64,000 nucleotides of DNA from Gelatiniphilus marinus (GTDB taxonomy: Bacteria > Bacteroidota > Bacteroidia > Flavobacteriales > Flavobacteriaceae), in NCBI RefSeq assembly GCF_042678305.1, contig NZ_JBHUDT010000006.1; one strand, written 5' to 3'. The position numbers and the translations under genes are program-made. Position 1 is the first letter of the stretch. Each line of letters opens with the position of its first letter. Below, piece by piece: positions 1-9,978 of this stretch. Below the pieces are notes generated by a model. That model searched no databases. It saw only the letters and a list, made by a program, of their open reading frames with translations, and was not told the DNA's origin.

Positions 1-985
1 TTAAAATAGCGTTTTCGTTTGCCATAAACACATCGACGGCCTCGTTAATTAACGACCCAATGGCGAGTGCACGAAGATAACCCACACGGTCTTCTTTGGT
101 TGAAAGCGCATAATAGTTTTCTGGTTTAATGGTGTTTCTTATAATTTTCGACAGGTATTCCAGCGCAAACTCTTCTTGTATCAATCCAAGGTTAATGCCA
201 TCTTCAAAATCGATAATGGTGTAACAAATATCATCGGCTGCTTCAACCAAAAACGCTAACGGATGCCGCGAAAAGCTCATGTGCTTTTCGCTTCTTTTTA
301 ATAATCCCAGTTCTTTTGCAACATCTGTAAACGCTTCTTTTTCACTTTGAAAAAATCCGTATTTTTTATCGGCAATATAGTTTGTTGGTTTTGTGGGCAA
401 CGACTCTTTTGGGTATTTTGTAAAGGCGCCAAGTGTGGCATAACTTAAGCGCAAACCACCTGGTCGTCCTGCTCTGTTTTGGGTTAAAATTTTAAATCCG
501 TTGGCATTGCCTTCAAAGTCGCATAAATCTTGGTACTCTTTATCGGTTAATTGATTTTTGAATTTTTGCCCTTCTCCAGTTTTAAAAAACTCACCAATGG
601 CTTTTTCGCCCGAGTGCCCAAACGGTGGGTTGCCAATATCGTGGGCCAATGCTGCCGCTGCAACTATGGCTCCAAAATCGTTTGCTTGATGTCCATAAAC
701 GTTTTGTAAATGCGGATGCTTTTCCAATAGTTTTTGCCCTACGCGCCTACCCAAAGTACGGCCAACAACACTAACCTCTAAACTATGGGTTAATCGGGTG
801 TGCACAAAATCGGTTTTAGACAACGGAATAACTTGGGTTTTGTCTTGAAGACTTCTAAACTCTGATGAAAATATGATGCGATCGTAGTCAACTTCAAAGC
901 CCAAACGTGTTTCGTCCTGCTCTTTCCTGATGCGTTTATTGGTATCGCCTGCGCGTTTTAAAGATAGTAGTTGTTCCCAGTTCAT
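1..985 (-). CDS. dgt: dGTPase (deoxyguanosine triphosphate triphosphohydrolase), C-terminus cut by window edge
   Basis: Hydrolyses dGTP to deoxyguanosine and triphosphate, affecting dNTP pools. Translation from the ATG at 985 begins MNWEQLLSLKRAGDTNKRIR and runs about 328 codons off the left edge, so the C-terminal part is missing. HD-superfamily metal ligands are visible: His67 in RLTHSLEV, the His-Asp pair near 115-116 in ALAHDIGNPPFGHSG and His124 nearby. The RAGRPGGLRLSYATLG segment is also typical of dGTPases. Gene identity is secure. Whether the protein is full length cannot be judged here. Confidence 0.93.
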   Translation of the reverse strand, partial: MNWEQLLSLKRAGDTNKRIRKEQDETRLGFEVDYDRIIFSSEFRSLQDKTQVIPLSKTDFVHTRLTHSLEVSVVGRTLGRRVGQKLLEKHPHLQNVYGHQANDFGAIVAAAALAHDIGNPPFGHSGEKAIGEFFKTGEGQKFKNQLTDKEYQDLCDFEGNANGFKILTQNRAGRPGGLRLSYATLGAFTKYPKESLPTKPTNYIADKKYGFFQSEKEAFTDVAKELGLLKRSEKHMSFSRHPLAFLVEAADDICYTIIDFEDGINLGLIQEEFALEYLSKIIRNTIKPENYYALSTKEDRVGYLRALAIGSLINEAVDVFMANENAIL

Positions 986-1146
986 TTTAAAAATTATGAG
1001 CAAGCAAGATAAGTAAAATCGATAAAAACAGACTTAAAAACGCCGCATCATTATAATTGGCTTTTTAATTGTTTATTTAATCATTAGGAAACATTAAGTT
1101 AACATTGGTTTTGGTTATTTGCACCGACAAAAACCAATAGACAATA

Positions 1147-2343
1147 ATGAAACTTAAATTTATAGGGCTTGCAATAGTTTTTTTTGCAATACTGTCTTCT
1201 CATTCTCAAGAAATAAAATCTCCTAAATTCGGGAAAGGTCTTTTTAACTTAGTAGGTCAAGATAGCTCTTGGACCATGAAAATTGGGGCACGAATGCAGT
1301 TTCTGGCTACTTCTAATTGGGAAGATGGCGAAAGTAACGCATCTAATTTTTTAATACGCCGTGCACGTTTAAAATTTGACGGTTATGCCCTAAGCCCAAA
1401 ACTTAAGTACAAATTAGAGTTGGGTTTATCTAACCGCGATATTTCGGGTGCTTCTCCATTTACAAGCAATGCGCCTCGGTATATTTTACATGCTGTAGTT
1501 AAATGGAATTTTGCTCCGGGTTTCGAGCTTTGGTTTGGGCAAACCAAACTCCCTGGAAATAGAGAGCGTATTATCTCTTCGGGGAATCTTCAACAAGTTG
1601 GCAGGTCGCTTTTAAACAGCCGCTTTACCATCGATAGGGATTTGGGCTTTCAATTAATACATTCATTTAACTTATCAGACAAATTTGTTGTAAAAGAAAT
1701 ATTTTCTCTTGCACAGGGCGAAGGCCGAAATATTACTACCGGAAACCTTGGCGGGCATCAATACACCGGCCGTATTGAGTTACTACCCTTTGGAAATTTT
1801 ACAGGTAAAGGCGATTACTCGGGAGCCGATTTAATAAAAGAGCAAACACCAAAATTGGCTTTGGGACTAAGTTACGACCACAACAATAATGCAGTAAAAA
1901 ACAGAAGCAATCAGGGGGCTTATATGGCTATTGATGATGGCGATGGTTTTTTTGAAACCAATATAAATACCCTATTTATAGATGCCATGTTTAAGTACAA
2001 AGGCTTCTCTTTTATGGCCGAATATGCCAACAGGGACGCCAAAGACCCGTTTGCCAAAAACTCCGATGGCACATTAACCGGCGATAAGGTACAGGTTGGC
2101 AAAGGCATAAATCTTCAAACCGGGGTTTTGTGCAAAAACAATTGGGAGGTTTCTGGACGTTACACCCATGTAGAATTAAACCAAAGTATTACGGGTAAAA
2201 ATCCGGAAAGCCAATATACCTTTGGCGTTTCAAAATATATAGTTGGCCATAAATTAAAAGTACAGACCGATATAAGCCATTTAGAAGTTAAAGGCGGAAA
2301 TAACGAATTAATGTGGCGATTACAATTCGATATTCATTTTTAA
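1147..2343 (+). CDS. phosphate-selective porin, OprO/OprP family
   Basis: Predicted outer-membrane beta-barrel of 398 residues. A Sec signal peptide (MKLKFIGLAIVFFAILSSHS, cleavage near residue 20) is followed by repeated amphipathic strands ending in the aromatic residue Phe of the last segment (LQFDIHF), as in outer-membrane barrels. The motifs IGARMQFLATSNW, RRARLKFDGY and ELWFGQTKLPGNRE are typical of the phosphate-selective porin O/P family. It lies 70 bp upstream of a PiT phosphate permease in the same orientation, which supports a role in passing phosphate or polyphosphate across the outer membrane. Selectivity for phosphate is inferred from family and context only. Many Bacteroidota members of this family have not been tested. 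Confidence 0.85.
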   Translation: MKLKFIGLAIVFFAILSSHSQEIKSPKFGKGLFNLVGQDSSWTMKIGARMQFLATSNWEDGESNASNFLIRRARLKFDGYALSPKLKYKLELGLSNRDISGASPFTSNAPRYILHAVVKWNFAPGFELWFGQTKLPGNRERIISSGNLQQVGRSLLNSRFTIDRDLGFQLIHSFNLSDKFVVKEIFSLAQGEGRNITTGNLGGHQYTGRIELLPFGNFTGKGDYSGADLIKEQTPKLALGLSYDHNNNAVKNRSNQGAYMAIDDGDGFFETNINTLFIDAMFKYKGFSFMAEYANRDAKDPFAKNSDGTLTGDKVQVGKGINLQTGVLCKNNWEVSGRYTHVELNQSITGKNPESQYTFGVSKYIVGHKLKVQTDISHLEVKGGNNELMWRLQFDIHF

Positions 2344-2413
2344 AAAGATAACAATTAGGTAACATTACAAAACCAAAGACTAAAGATATTTGCAAACTAA
2401 TTTAAACTAAATT

Positions 2414-4759
2414 ATGGAAAACATATACTTGTACATGATTATAGCCTTGGCGCTTTTGGCCATTGCCGATTTGGTGGTAGGCGTGAGCAACGATGCTGTA
2501 AACTTTTTAAATTCTGCCATAGGATCGAAGGCTATTTCGTTTAGAACCATTATGATTGTTGCCAGCGTTGGTGTTGCTGTTGGCGCCGTTTTTTCTAGCG
2601 GTATGATGGAAGTGGCAAGAAAAGGCATATTTAATCCTGGAGAATTTATGTTTAGTGAAATCATGATTATTTTCATGGCCGTCATGATAACAGATATTCT
2701 TTTATTGGATTTTTTCAATTCTGTTGGAATGCCAACCTCAACAACCGTATCCATAGTATTTGAGCTATTGGGAGCTGCGGTTGCCATGGCTTTAATAAAA
2801 ATTGGCGCCGATGGGGGCAGTTTTATCGATCTTATTAATTACATTAACACATCAAAAGCTTCCCAGATTATATTTGGCATTCTGCTCTCGGTAGTCGTCG
2901 CATTTAGTATTGGGGCTTTTGTGCAATGGGTTGCCAGACTATTGTTATCTTATAATTTTGAAAAGAAAGCTGCTTGGGTTGGCGCCTTGTTTGGTGGCAT
3001 TGCTTTAACGGCAATTACCTACTTTATTTTCATGAAAGGCCTTAAAGGTACATCGTACGCTAAAGAATCGTTTGAGATTCTTAATGGCGAAACCCTAACT
3101 ACTTTTTTAGAGCACCAGGTTTTAGCTATAGTAGCCTCAAGTTTGGTTTTTTGGTTCTTGCTATCTTATGGGGTTATTGTTTTTTTAAAAACCAATATTT
3201 ACAAACTTATCATTATAGTGGGCACATTTGCCCTGGCTTTGGCTTTTGCAGGTAACGATTTGGTAAATTTTATTGGAGTTCCGGTAGCAGCTTACAATGC
3301 CTTTACCGTGTGGACAACCTCTGGAATTGCTGCCGGTAATTTTCCAATGGATATATTGGCCGAAAAAGTACCAACAAACAACTGGTTGCTCTTTGGTGCG
3401 GGAATGGTTATGGTATTAACTTTATGGTTTTCCACTAAAGCCAAAAAAGTGGTACAAACCTCGTTAGACCTATCGAGCCAAGGCGAAACCCAAGAACGTT
3501 TTCAACCCAATTTTTTATCGCGCGGATTTGTACGGTTTGCCATGTTAATGTCTCAAATGTCATCGTACATGCTTCCCAAATCATGGCAAGATAAAATAGA
3601 TGTGCAATTTAAAGTCCCAACGGTAAAAGTATCCAAGGACAAGGCAAAAGACCTTCCTGCATTCGATTTGGTAAGGGCCGCCGTTAACCTAATGGTTGCT
3701 GCCGTATTAATTTCAATTGCAACGTCTTACAAATTACCGCTTTCTACAACTTATGTAACCTTTATGGTTGCCATGGGCACCTCTTTAGCAGATCGGGCAT
3801 GGGGCGCAGAAAGTGCCGTATATCGTGTTGCAGGTGTGCTAAACGTAATTGGTGGTTGGTTTTTTACCGCTTTTAGTGCCTTTAGTGCTGCGGCTTTAGT
3901 GGCTTACCTTTTAAATTTAAACGTAAAAGTGATGTTCCCTATTTTATTGTTAATAGCCATTGCCCTGTTAATAAGAAGTACCATAGCACATAACAATAAA
4001 AATAAAGAAGTAGCTGCCGAGGACAGCCTAAAAGGAACGGGTAGCAGATCTGTTCAAGGTGTTATACTTGAAAGCGCAGACAACATAGCCAATGTTGTAA
4101 AACGCGGTAATAGAATTTACAGTAACGCCATAAAAGGATTGAGCAAACAAGATTTAACCTTGCTTAAAAAGAACAAAAAACAGGTGGCAAAACTATCTGA
4201 TGAAGTAGATAACCTACGCGATAACATTTTCTATTTCATTAAAAACCTAGACGAAACCAGCTTAAGAGCCAGCAGTTTTTATATTAATATTTTAGGCTAT
4301 TTAGAAGATATTGTTCAGTCTTTAGGCTACATCTCTAAAGTAAGCCATAAACACATTAACAACAACCATAAAAAGCTTAAGTTTAGCCAGATTAGGGAAC
4401 TCAAGGAAATTGACGATTCTTTAGAAAGCTTATTTACCGAGACCAAAGAAGCCTTTAACTCGCATTCTTTCGAGCAAATAGAGAACATTATAGCACGTAA
4501 AAAAGAAGTGTTCGATTTGGTAACCGATAAAATTGTTAAGCAAGTAGCTAGAACGCGAACAGAAGAATCGAGCCCGAAAAACACAAGCCTATATTTTAGC
4601 TTGTTAATAGAAACCAAAGATTTATTAACAGCTACCATGAACCTTTTAGAGGAATACCACAACTCGCACGATGCCTCTGTAGAACCTGCAACCATTAATA
4701 TTATAGAAGACCCTGTAAAAGAAGCCTTAAACATAGTAGATAAAAAAGATAATATTTAA
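2414..4759 (+). CDS. pitA: PiT-family inorganic phosphate permease with C-terminal PhoU-like domain
   Basis: A 781-residue inner-membrane phosphate transporter. The two inverted PiT half-repeats are visible: DLVVGVSNDAVNFLNSAIG near residues 20-38 and AFAGNDLVNFIGVPVA near 275-290, both carrying the GAND/SND-like signature. Many hydrophobic helices span about 1-540. Residues about 555-760 are a soluble helical domain (DNIANVVKRGNRIYSNAIKG and following heptads) resembling PhoU, a fusion common in Bacteroidota. Escherichia coli PitA is about 500 residues, so the extra length is the PhoU-like part. The gene follows the porin and probably shares its regulation. An intrinsic terminator follows at 4821-4849. 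Confidence 0.92.
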   Translation: MENIYLYMIIALALLAIADLVVGVSNDAVNFLNSAIGSKAISFRTIMIVASVGVAVGAVFSSGMMEVARKGIFNPGEFMFSEIMIIFMAVMITDILLLDFFNSVGMPTSTTVSIVFELLGAAVAMALIKIGADGGSFIDLINYINTSKASQIIFGILLSVVVAFSIGAFVQWVARLLLSYNFEKKAAWVGALFGGIALTAITYFIFMKGLKGTSYAKESFEILNGETLTTFLEHQVLAIVASSLVFWFLLSYGVIVFLKTNIYKLIIIVGTFALALAFAGNDLVNFIGVPVAAYNAFTVWTTSGIAAGNFPMDILAEKVPTNNWLLFGAGMVMVLTLWFSTKAKKVVQTSLDLSSQGETQERFQPNFLSRGFVRFAMLMSQMSSYMLPKSWQDKIDVQFKVPTVKVSKDKAKDLPAFDLVRAAVNLMVAAVLISIATSYKLPLSTTYVTFMVAMGTSLADRAWGAESAVYRVAGVLNVIGGWFFTAFSAFSAAALVAYLLNLNVKVMFPILLLIAIALLIRSTIAHNNKNKEVAAEDSLKGTGSRSVQGVILESADNIANVVKRGNRIYSNAIKGLSKQDLTLLKKNKKQVAKLSDEVDNLRDNIFYFIKNLDETSLRASSFYINILGYLEDIVQSLGYISKVSHKHINNNHKKLKFSQIRELKEIDDSLESLFTETKEAFNSHSFEQIENIIARKKEVFDLVTDKIVKQVARTRTEESSPKNTSLYFSLLIETKDLLTATMNLLEEYHNSHDASVEPATINIIEDPVKEALNIVDKKDNI

Positions 4760-4820
4760 CGCCTACAAGGTTTTAAAAGCTATTAAAAGGATTACAATCA
4801 AAGTTGTTTGGCTACAAAAT

Positions 4821-4849
4821 AAACCACTTCGATTTGAGGTGGTTTTTTT
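4821..4849 (+). terminator. intrinsic terminator after the PiT permease gene
   Basis: A 9-bp stem (aaaccactt pairing with aggtggttt, one G-U pair) with a 7-nt loop is followed by a run of seven T. It lies 60 bp after the permease stop codon and faces the convergent Na/Pi symporter gene. Confidence 0.85.
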
Positions 4850-4916
4850 ATCGCAGCACTAGTTGTTTTAAATAAGACATGTTGGGCTAATCTTCGTTTT
4901 CTGCAATAGTACCGTT

Positions 4917-6656
4917 TCAGCCATAAAGAAGTTGGGCAACGTAAATAAGTTTTTTTATCATATCGTTTACATTGCCGTAATCATTAAACAAAGACGAAGC
5001 CATTTCTGGAGTAATTAAGTTTTTCCTTATTAATTTATCAATAGATTCATTGCTTTGCCTTACGTTAGCCGTGGCTTGTTTTTTTAAGTGTTTTAGTTTT
5101 TGGGCATGCTTGTGGGTCGAGCCGTTTTCTGTTCTAAACAAATAAATAAGCCTTAAAACCTTGGTTAGCTTTTTTCTGTAGCTGTTGTATTCTTCTTGCA
5201 AATAAATATTATCTAAATTTAATGCCTGTCTCAAGTTTTTGTTTAACTCTTTGGCTTCTTTAATTATCTCTACCATTTTTCTGTTGGCAATTCTAATATC
5301 GGTAATGGTTTTGGTTTGCTTGTTGTTAAGTTTTAAACTCCCTTGTGCCGTTGAGGCGTATTTAATAATTTGGCCATAAATGGATTTTACCTTAGAATAG
5401 TATAAATCGTCAATATCGGTTTTAAAATCTGTTTGAGATTTTTCTACTATGGCTTTTACTTTTTCATTGGATTTTATGTCTTCTCTATGAATATTCAAAG
5501 CATGGGCAACAATTTCAAAAACACTGTTTTTAAAAAGGTATTTAGATTCGTTTATCAATGCCGAAATAGCAGTTCCAGGAAATTCAAGCACTGCGGGATT
5601 AAGATATTTTGGCTCATCTACATCTTTGTCCTTATCCAGTTTTCCTTTAACTATTTTTAATAGAAACCGTTCTAGTTTTTTTATAAACGGAAGCATTATA
5701 ATAACCCCAAGAACATTGAATATGGTATGGAACAGGGCTAACTTTAAAGTGAAATCTGTTTTACCAATATGTATAATTTCTGATAATTTATCTACAAAAT
5801 TAGCTAAAGGATGAATTAAAACCAAGGCAACAATACCCGTTACAAGGTTAAAAATTAAATGCGCCCCTGCCAGTCGTTTACCAGCAATATTAGAGCCCAA
5901 GGAGCCCAAAACAGCAGTAATGGTTGTACCTACATTAGAGCCTATGGCAAGCGCCAGCGCATTTTGGTATTCTATTTGTCCAGCCGCCAAAGCCGTTAAA
6001 ACCAATACCAACGTAGCTGCACTAGATTGCAATATAATAGTTATTAAAATGCCAATGCCGGTGTACAGGATTACGCCATAAAATCCAGGTACGGCGTATT
6101 GAGTTAAATCTATATGTTGGCTAAAAACATCGAAACCCTCTTTCATAAAATAAATGCCCAAAAAGAAAAAGCCCAAGCCAGCAAGAATATTGCCAATGCC
6201 CTTAAGTGTTTCTTTTTTTTGAAAGGTAAAGATTACCCCAAAAACAAGCATGGGCATTGCCAAGGCAGAAATTTTTATTTTTAGTCCGAAACCTGCCACC
6301 AACCACGCTGTGGCCGTACTACCAATATTAGCGCCAAAAATTAGCCCAAGGCCTTGAGCCAAAGTAATTAAACCTGCACTAATAAAAGAAATGGTAACTA
6401 CCGAAACCAAAGAGCTGGATTGTATTAAAGCCGTTACAAAAGCTCCTACAGAAATACTTTTGTACAATTTATTGGTTGCTTTTTTTAAGAGGTTTTGCAG
6501 AGGGCCTTTGGTAAAAACCTTAAAACCTTCCTCCAACATAATCATACCAAACAGCAAAATGGCAACACCGGCAGATATGGTCTCGAAATTAGGGTTTAAA
6601 TAAAGTAAAATCCCTAAAATGATTAAAAGCACAACAAAAATCGTTTTTTTAATCAT
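4917..6656 (-). CDS. Na+/phosphate cotransporter family protein (NptA/YjbB type) with PhoU-like tail
   Basis: A 579-residue secondary transporter. Two inverted Na/Pi-cotransporter repeats carry the family signatures ALIQSSSLVSVVTISF and IILQSSAATLVLVL (QSSS/QSSA motifs), together with IFGANIGSTATAW and AIGSNVGTTITAV. About eight to nine hydrophobic segments fill residues 1-335. Residues about 360-579 form a soluble helical PhoU-like domain with paired helices. It is convergent with the porin-PiT pair, giving two independent phosphate carriers side by side. Whether it works as importer or exporter (as proposed for E. coli YjbB) cannot be told from sequence. Confidence 0.9.
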   Translation of the reverse strand: MIKKTIFVVLLIILGILLYLNPNFETISAGVAILLFGMIMLEEGFKVFTKGPLQNLLKKATNKLYKSISVGAFVTALIQSSSLVSVVTISFISAGLITLAQGLGLIFGANIGSTATAWLVAGFGLKIKISALAMPMLVFGVIFTFQKKETLKGIGNILAGLGFFFLGIYFMKEGFDVFSQHIDLTQYAVPGFYGVILYTGIGILITIILQSSAATLVLVLTALAAGQIEYQNALALAIGSNVGTTITAVLGSLGSNIAGKRLAGAHLIFNLVTGIVALVLIHPLANFVDKLSEIIHIGKTDFTLKLALFHTIFNVLGVIIMLPFIKKLERFLLKIVKGKLDKDKDVDEPKYLNPAVLEFPGTAISALINESKYLFKNSVFEIVAHALNIHREDIKSNEKVKAIVEKSQTDFKTDIDDLYYSKVKSIYGQIIKYASTAQGSLKLNNKQTKTITDIRIANRKMVEIIKEAKELNKNLRQALNLDNIYLQEEYNSYRKKLTKVLRLIYLFRTENGSTHKHAQKLKHLKKQATANVRQSNESIDKLIRKNLITPEMASSLFNDYGNVNDMIKKLIYVAQLLYG

Positions 6657-7027
6657 GGCAATACATATTATAAAATTCGGTTTTCATGAGCTAGCCTAAC
6701 TACAGTCGGTTTTTTTTAAGATTTTGTTAAATTAACAGTTTATAAATTTAAAAGCAAAAAAAGGTGGTTTAGTAACCAAGCATCAGCTAATATCAAAATG
6801 GCTCCAAAAAGGCACACAAACATTATGTCTTGGGCTTAAACAGCTTTATGGCTTCTAATACTTACCAATGGTTTTACCAGTAAAGTTTTTAAATCTAAAA
6901 CACACATAATAAACTTTAAGCAACATTTTATTATCGTAATATTGCAATATTACGATTACTCAAAACCCAAATTCGTAAATCAAAAATAGTTTCGTAGTTT
7001 TATCATCTTCAAAAAAAAACAATCAAA
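6657..7027. other. 371-bp intergenic region between the Na/Pi symporter and polA
   Basis: A divergent intergenic stretch that should hold promoters for both flanking genes. It is AT-rich and codes for nothing I can support. The notable element is the perfect 24-bp palindrome listed separately. Close to polA there is a TAGTTTTA sequence (one mismatch to TAnnTTTG) that could be its -7 element. Confidence 0.6.
6933..6956. promoter_or_regulatory. perfect 24-bp palindrome, candidate operator upstream of polA
   Basis: The left half atcgtaatattg is the exact reverse complement of the right half caatattacgat, giving 24 bp of uninterrupted dyad symmetry 72 bp before the polA start. The form, AT-rich with inner TTGCAA and outer ATCG/CGAT, resembles operators of winged-helix ArsR/SmtB-type repressors, but no such regulator gene is in this window. 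With no loop it is a better protein-binding site than an RNA hairpin. The function is inferred. Confidence 0.5.
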
Positions 7028-9874
7028 ATGTCAGACCAAAAACGTCTTTTTCTTGTCGATGCCTATGCCTTGATTTTTCGCGGGTATTATGCTTTTATAA
7101 AAAATCCGCGAATCAATTCCAAAGGCGAAGACACTTCGGCCATTATGGGTTTTATGAACTCCCTTTTGGATGTAATTAAACGCGAACGCCCCGACCATTT
7201 GGCCGTTTGTTTTGACAAAGGCGGTAGCGCAGACCGTGTAGAAATGTTTGAAGCCTACAAAGCCAACAGGGATGAAACGCCCGAAGGTATAAAAACAGCA
7301 GTTCCGTACATTTACGAGATTTTAAAAGCCATGCACATTCCCATTATGGTTAAAGAAGGTTACGAGGCAGATGATGTTATTGGAACCCTGTCCCGCCAAG
7401 CGGAAAAAGAAGGCTACCAAACCTTTATGGTAACGCCCGATAAGGATTTTGCACAATTGGTGACCGAAAATATTTTTATGTACCGCCCTGTATTTGGTGG
7501 TGGTTACGAAACTTGGGGCATCCCCGAAGTGCAGAAAAAATTTGAAGTAACAAACCCTATGCAAGTCATTGATTTTTTGGGAATGATGGGCGATTCCAGC
7601 GACAATATTCCCGGGTTGCCAGGCGTTGGCGAAAAAACGGCCAAAAAATTTATTAAAGAATTTGGCAGTATGGAAGGTTTATTGGCCAATACCGATAAGC
7701 TTAAGGGCAAGATGAAAGAAAAAGTGGAGGCCAATGGCGAACTGGGATTGCTCTCTAAACAATTGGCAACCATTATGTTAGATGTTCCGGTAACGTTTAA
7801 TGCCAAAGATTTTGAGCTGGATCACCCCGATGTTGAGAAGGTTAAAGAAATATTTCAGGAATTGGAGTTTAGGAGATTGACCGATAATTTTTTAAAAACG
7901 TTTTCATCTGAAACGGAAACTGCTCAGTCTTCACCCGAAAAAGCTTCAGAAAAAACGGAAACAAAAGGCACACCAAAACAAGTTAAATCTGCTGGAGCTG
8001 GTCAATTTTCTCTATTTGGAGCAGAAGACAATTCCGCGGAAGCACCAACAAACAACACCCGAAAAACCTCGGAAACATCGTCGCATTTTTACCAAAGTGT
8101 CGCCTCGGGAATGGCAATAAAACTGTTTATTAAAAATTTAATGAACCAAACTTCGGTGTGTTTTGATACCGAAACCACAGGCTTAAACCCGTTGACGGCA
8201 GAATTGGTGGGCATTGCATTTTCCTGGGAAGTGGGCAAAGGTTTTTACATGCCGTTCCCGGAAAACAAGGATGAAGCGCAAGAACTTATTGAACAACTTC
8301 GGCCATTTTTTGAAAGTGAATCGATTGAAAAAATCGGTCAGAATTTAAAATACGACATTAAGGTTTTGGCAAAATACAATGTAAGTGTAAATGGCAAATT
8401 GTTTGATACCATGTTGGCGCATTACCTGATTAACCCGGATATGCGGCACAATATGGACGTGCTGGCCGAAACCTATTTGAATTACACGCCCATTTCGATA
8501 ACCGAACTGATTGGTAAAAAAGGCAAAAACCAACTGTCGATGCGCGAGGTGCCGCTGGAAAAACAAACCGAATACGCCGTTGAAGATGCCGATATTACCC
8601 TGCAATTAAAAGAGCATTTTGAAAAAGAATTGGGCGAAGCCAACACACAAAGGCTATTTAACGAGATTGAAATTCGGCTACTACGCGTTTTGGCTGCCAT
8701 GGAATTAGAGGGCATTAATTTGGATAAAGACTTTTTACATTCGCTATCGGAGCAATTAAATACGGATATAAAAGATTTAGAAACAAAAATTTATACCGAA
8801 GCTGGCGAGGAATTTAACATTGCATCGCCCAAACAATTGGGTGTTATTTTATTTGAAAAACTAAAGTTGGTTGATAAACCCAAAAAAACCAAAACGGGGC
8901 AATATGCTACGGGCGAAGATATTTTATCCTATCTCGCCAAAGACCACGACATTATTCGGAATATTTTAGAGTATCGTGGATTGGCAAAATTAAAAAGCAC
9001 TTATGTGGATGCCTTACCGCTTCAAATAGAACCAACAACGGGAAGGGTGCACACCGATTATATGCAAACCGTTGCAGCAACGGGGCGTTTAAGTAGTAAT
9101 AACCCTAATTTACAGAACATTCCTATTCGTACCGAACGCGGGCGACAGGTACGAAAAGCGTTTATTCCCCGTGATGAAAATTACACCTTGTTGGCTGCCG
9201 ATTATTCTCAAATAGAACTGCGCATTATTGCGGCTTTGAGCAAAGAAGAAAACATGATTGAGGCCTTTAAAAACGGTGAGGATATTCATGCTTCAACAGC
9301 TTCAAAAGTGTTTAATGTGCCTTTGGGCGAAGTTACCCGTGAGCAACGAAGCAACGCCAAAACTGTAAACTTTGGTATTATTTATGGCGTTTCAGCTTTT
9401 GGACTGAGCAATCAAACCGATTTATCACGAAGCGAATCCAAAGCATTGATTGACACCTATTATGCCACCTATCCGAAACTGCGAAGTTATGTTCACGAGC
9501 AAATCGATTTTGCCCGCGATAACGGTTATGTGCAAACCGTTTTGGGGCGTCGCCGTTATTTAAAAGATATTAATTCCAGAAATGCGGTGGTTCGTGGCGC
9601 TGCCGAACGAAATGCCGTAAATGCGCCCATTCAAGGTAGTGCCGCCGACATTATTAAAATTGCCATGATTAATATTTATAACAAACTACAAGAAGGCGAT
9701 TACAAAACCAAAATGTTACTGCAAGTCCATGACGAATTGGTTTTTGATGTTTATAAACCCGAACTTGAAACCATGAAAACCTTGATTAAAACCGAAATGG
9801 AAAACGCTTATAAATTGGAAATTCCGTTGGTAGTAGATTTAGATATAGGCAACAATTGGTTGGAGGCGCATTAA
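7028..9874 (+). CDS. polA: DNA polymerase I
   Basis: A 948-residue repair and Okazaki-fragment-processing polymerase with all three domains. The 5'-3' exonuclease is at about 1-290 (DAYALIFRGYYAF, GYEADDVIGTLSR, GDSSDNIPGLPGVG). The 3'-5' proofreading domain at about 365-550 keeps its acidic residues (FDTETTGLN, NLKYDIKVL, YAVEDADITL), so proofreading is probably active. The polymerase domain at about 570-948 has motif A (AADYSQIELR), motif B (RSNAKTVNFGIIYG) and motif C (QVHDELVFD). A low-complexity linker rich in Ser, Glu, Thr and Lys lies at about 295-350. It is monocistronic. A transposase relic follows downstream. Confidence 0.98.
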   Translation: MSDQKRLFLVDAYALIFRGYYAFIKNPRINSKGEDTSAIMGFMNSLLDVIKRERPDHLAVCFDKGGSADRVEMFEAYKANRDETPEGIKTAVPYIYEILKAMHIPIMVKEGYEADDVIGTLSRQAEKEGYQTFMVTPDKDFAQLVTENIFMYRPVFGGGYETWGIPEVQKKFEVTNPMQVIDFLGMMGDSSDNIPGLPGVGEKTAKKFIKEFGSMEGLLANTDKLKGKMKEKVEANGELGLLSKQLATIMLDVPVTFNAKDFELDHPDVEKVKEIFQELEFRRLTDNFLKTFSSETETAQSSPEKASEKTETKGTPKQVKSAGAGQFSLFGAEDNSAEAPTNNTRKTSETSSHFYQSVASGMAIKLFIKNLMNQTSVCFDTETTGLNPLTAELVGIAFSWEVGKGFYMPFPENKDEAQELIEQLRPFFESESIEKIGQNLKYDIKVLAKYNVSVNGKLFDTMLAHYLINPDMRHNMDVLAETYLNYTPISITELIGKKGKNQLSMREVPLEKQTEYAVEDADITLQLKEHFEKELGEANTQRLFNEIEIRLLRVLAAMELEGINLDKDFLHSLSEQLNTDIKDLETKIYTEAGEEFNIASPKQLGVILFEKLKLVDKPKKTKTGQYATGEDILSYLAKDHDIIRNILEYRGLAKLKSTYVDALPLQIEPTTGRVHTDYMQTVAATGRLSSNNPNLQNIPIRTERGRQVRKAFIPRDENYTLLAADYSQIELRIIAALSKEENMIEAFKNGEDIHASTASKVFNVPLGEVTREQRSNAKTVNFGIIYGVSAFGLSNQTDLSRSESKALIDTYYATYPKLRSYVHEQIDFARDNGYVQTVLGRRRYLKDINSRNAVVRGAAERNAVNAPIQGSAADIIKIAMINIYNKLQEGDYKTKMLLQVHDELVFDVYKPELETMKTLIKTEMENAYKLEIPLVVDLDIGNNWLEAH

Positions 9875-9978
9875 TTAATAGCGTTCAACGTATTAAAAAT
9901 ATATTTTTATTGTGAAAAAAACAGGACAATTAGTGTGTTTGGTTTTGGTTTTAAACATTCTAACTCGTTATTCTGCTT

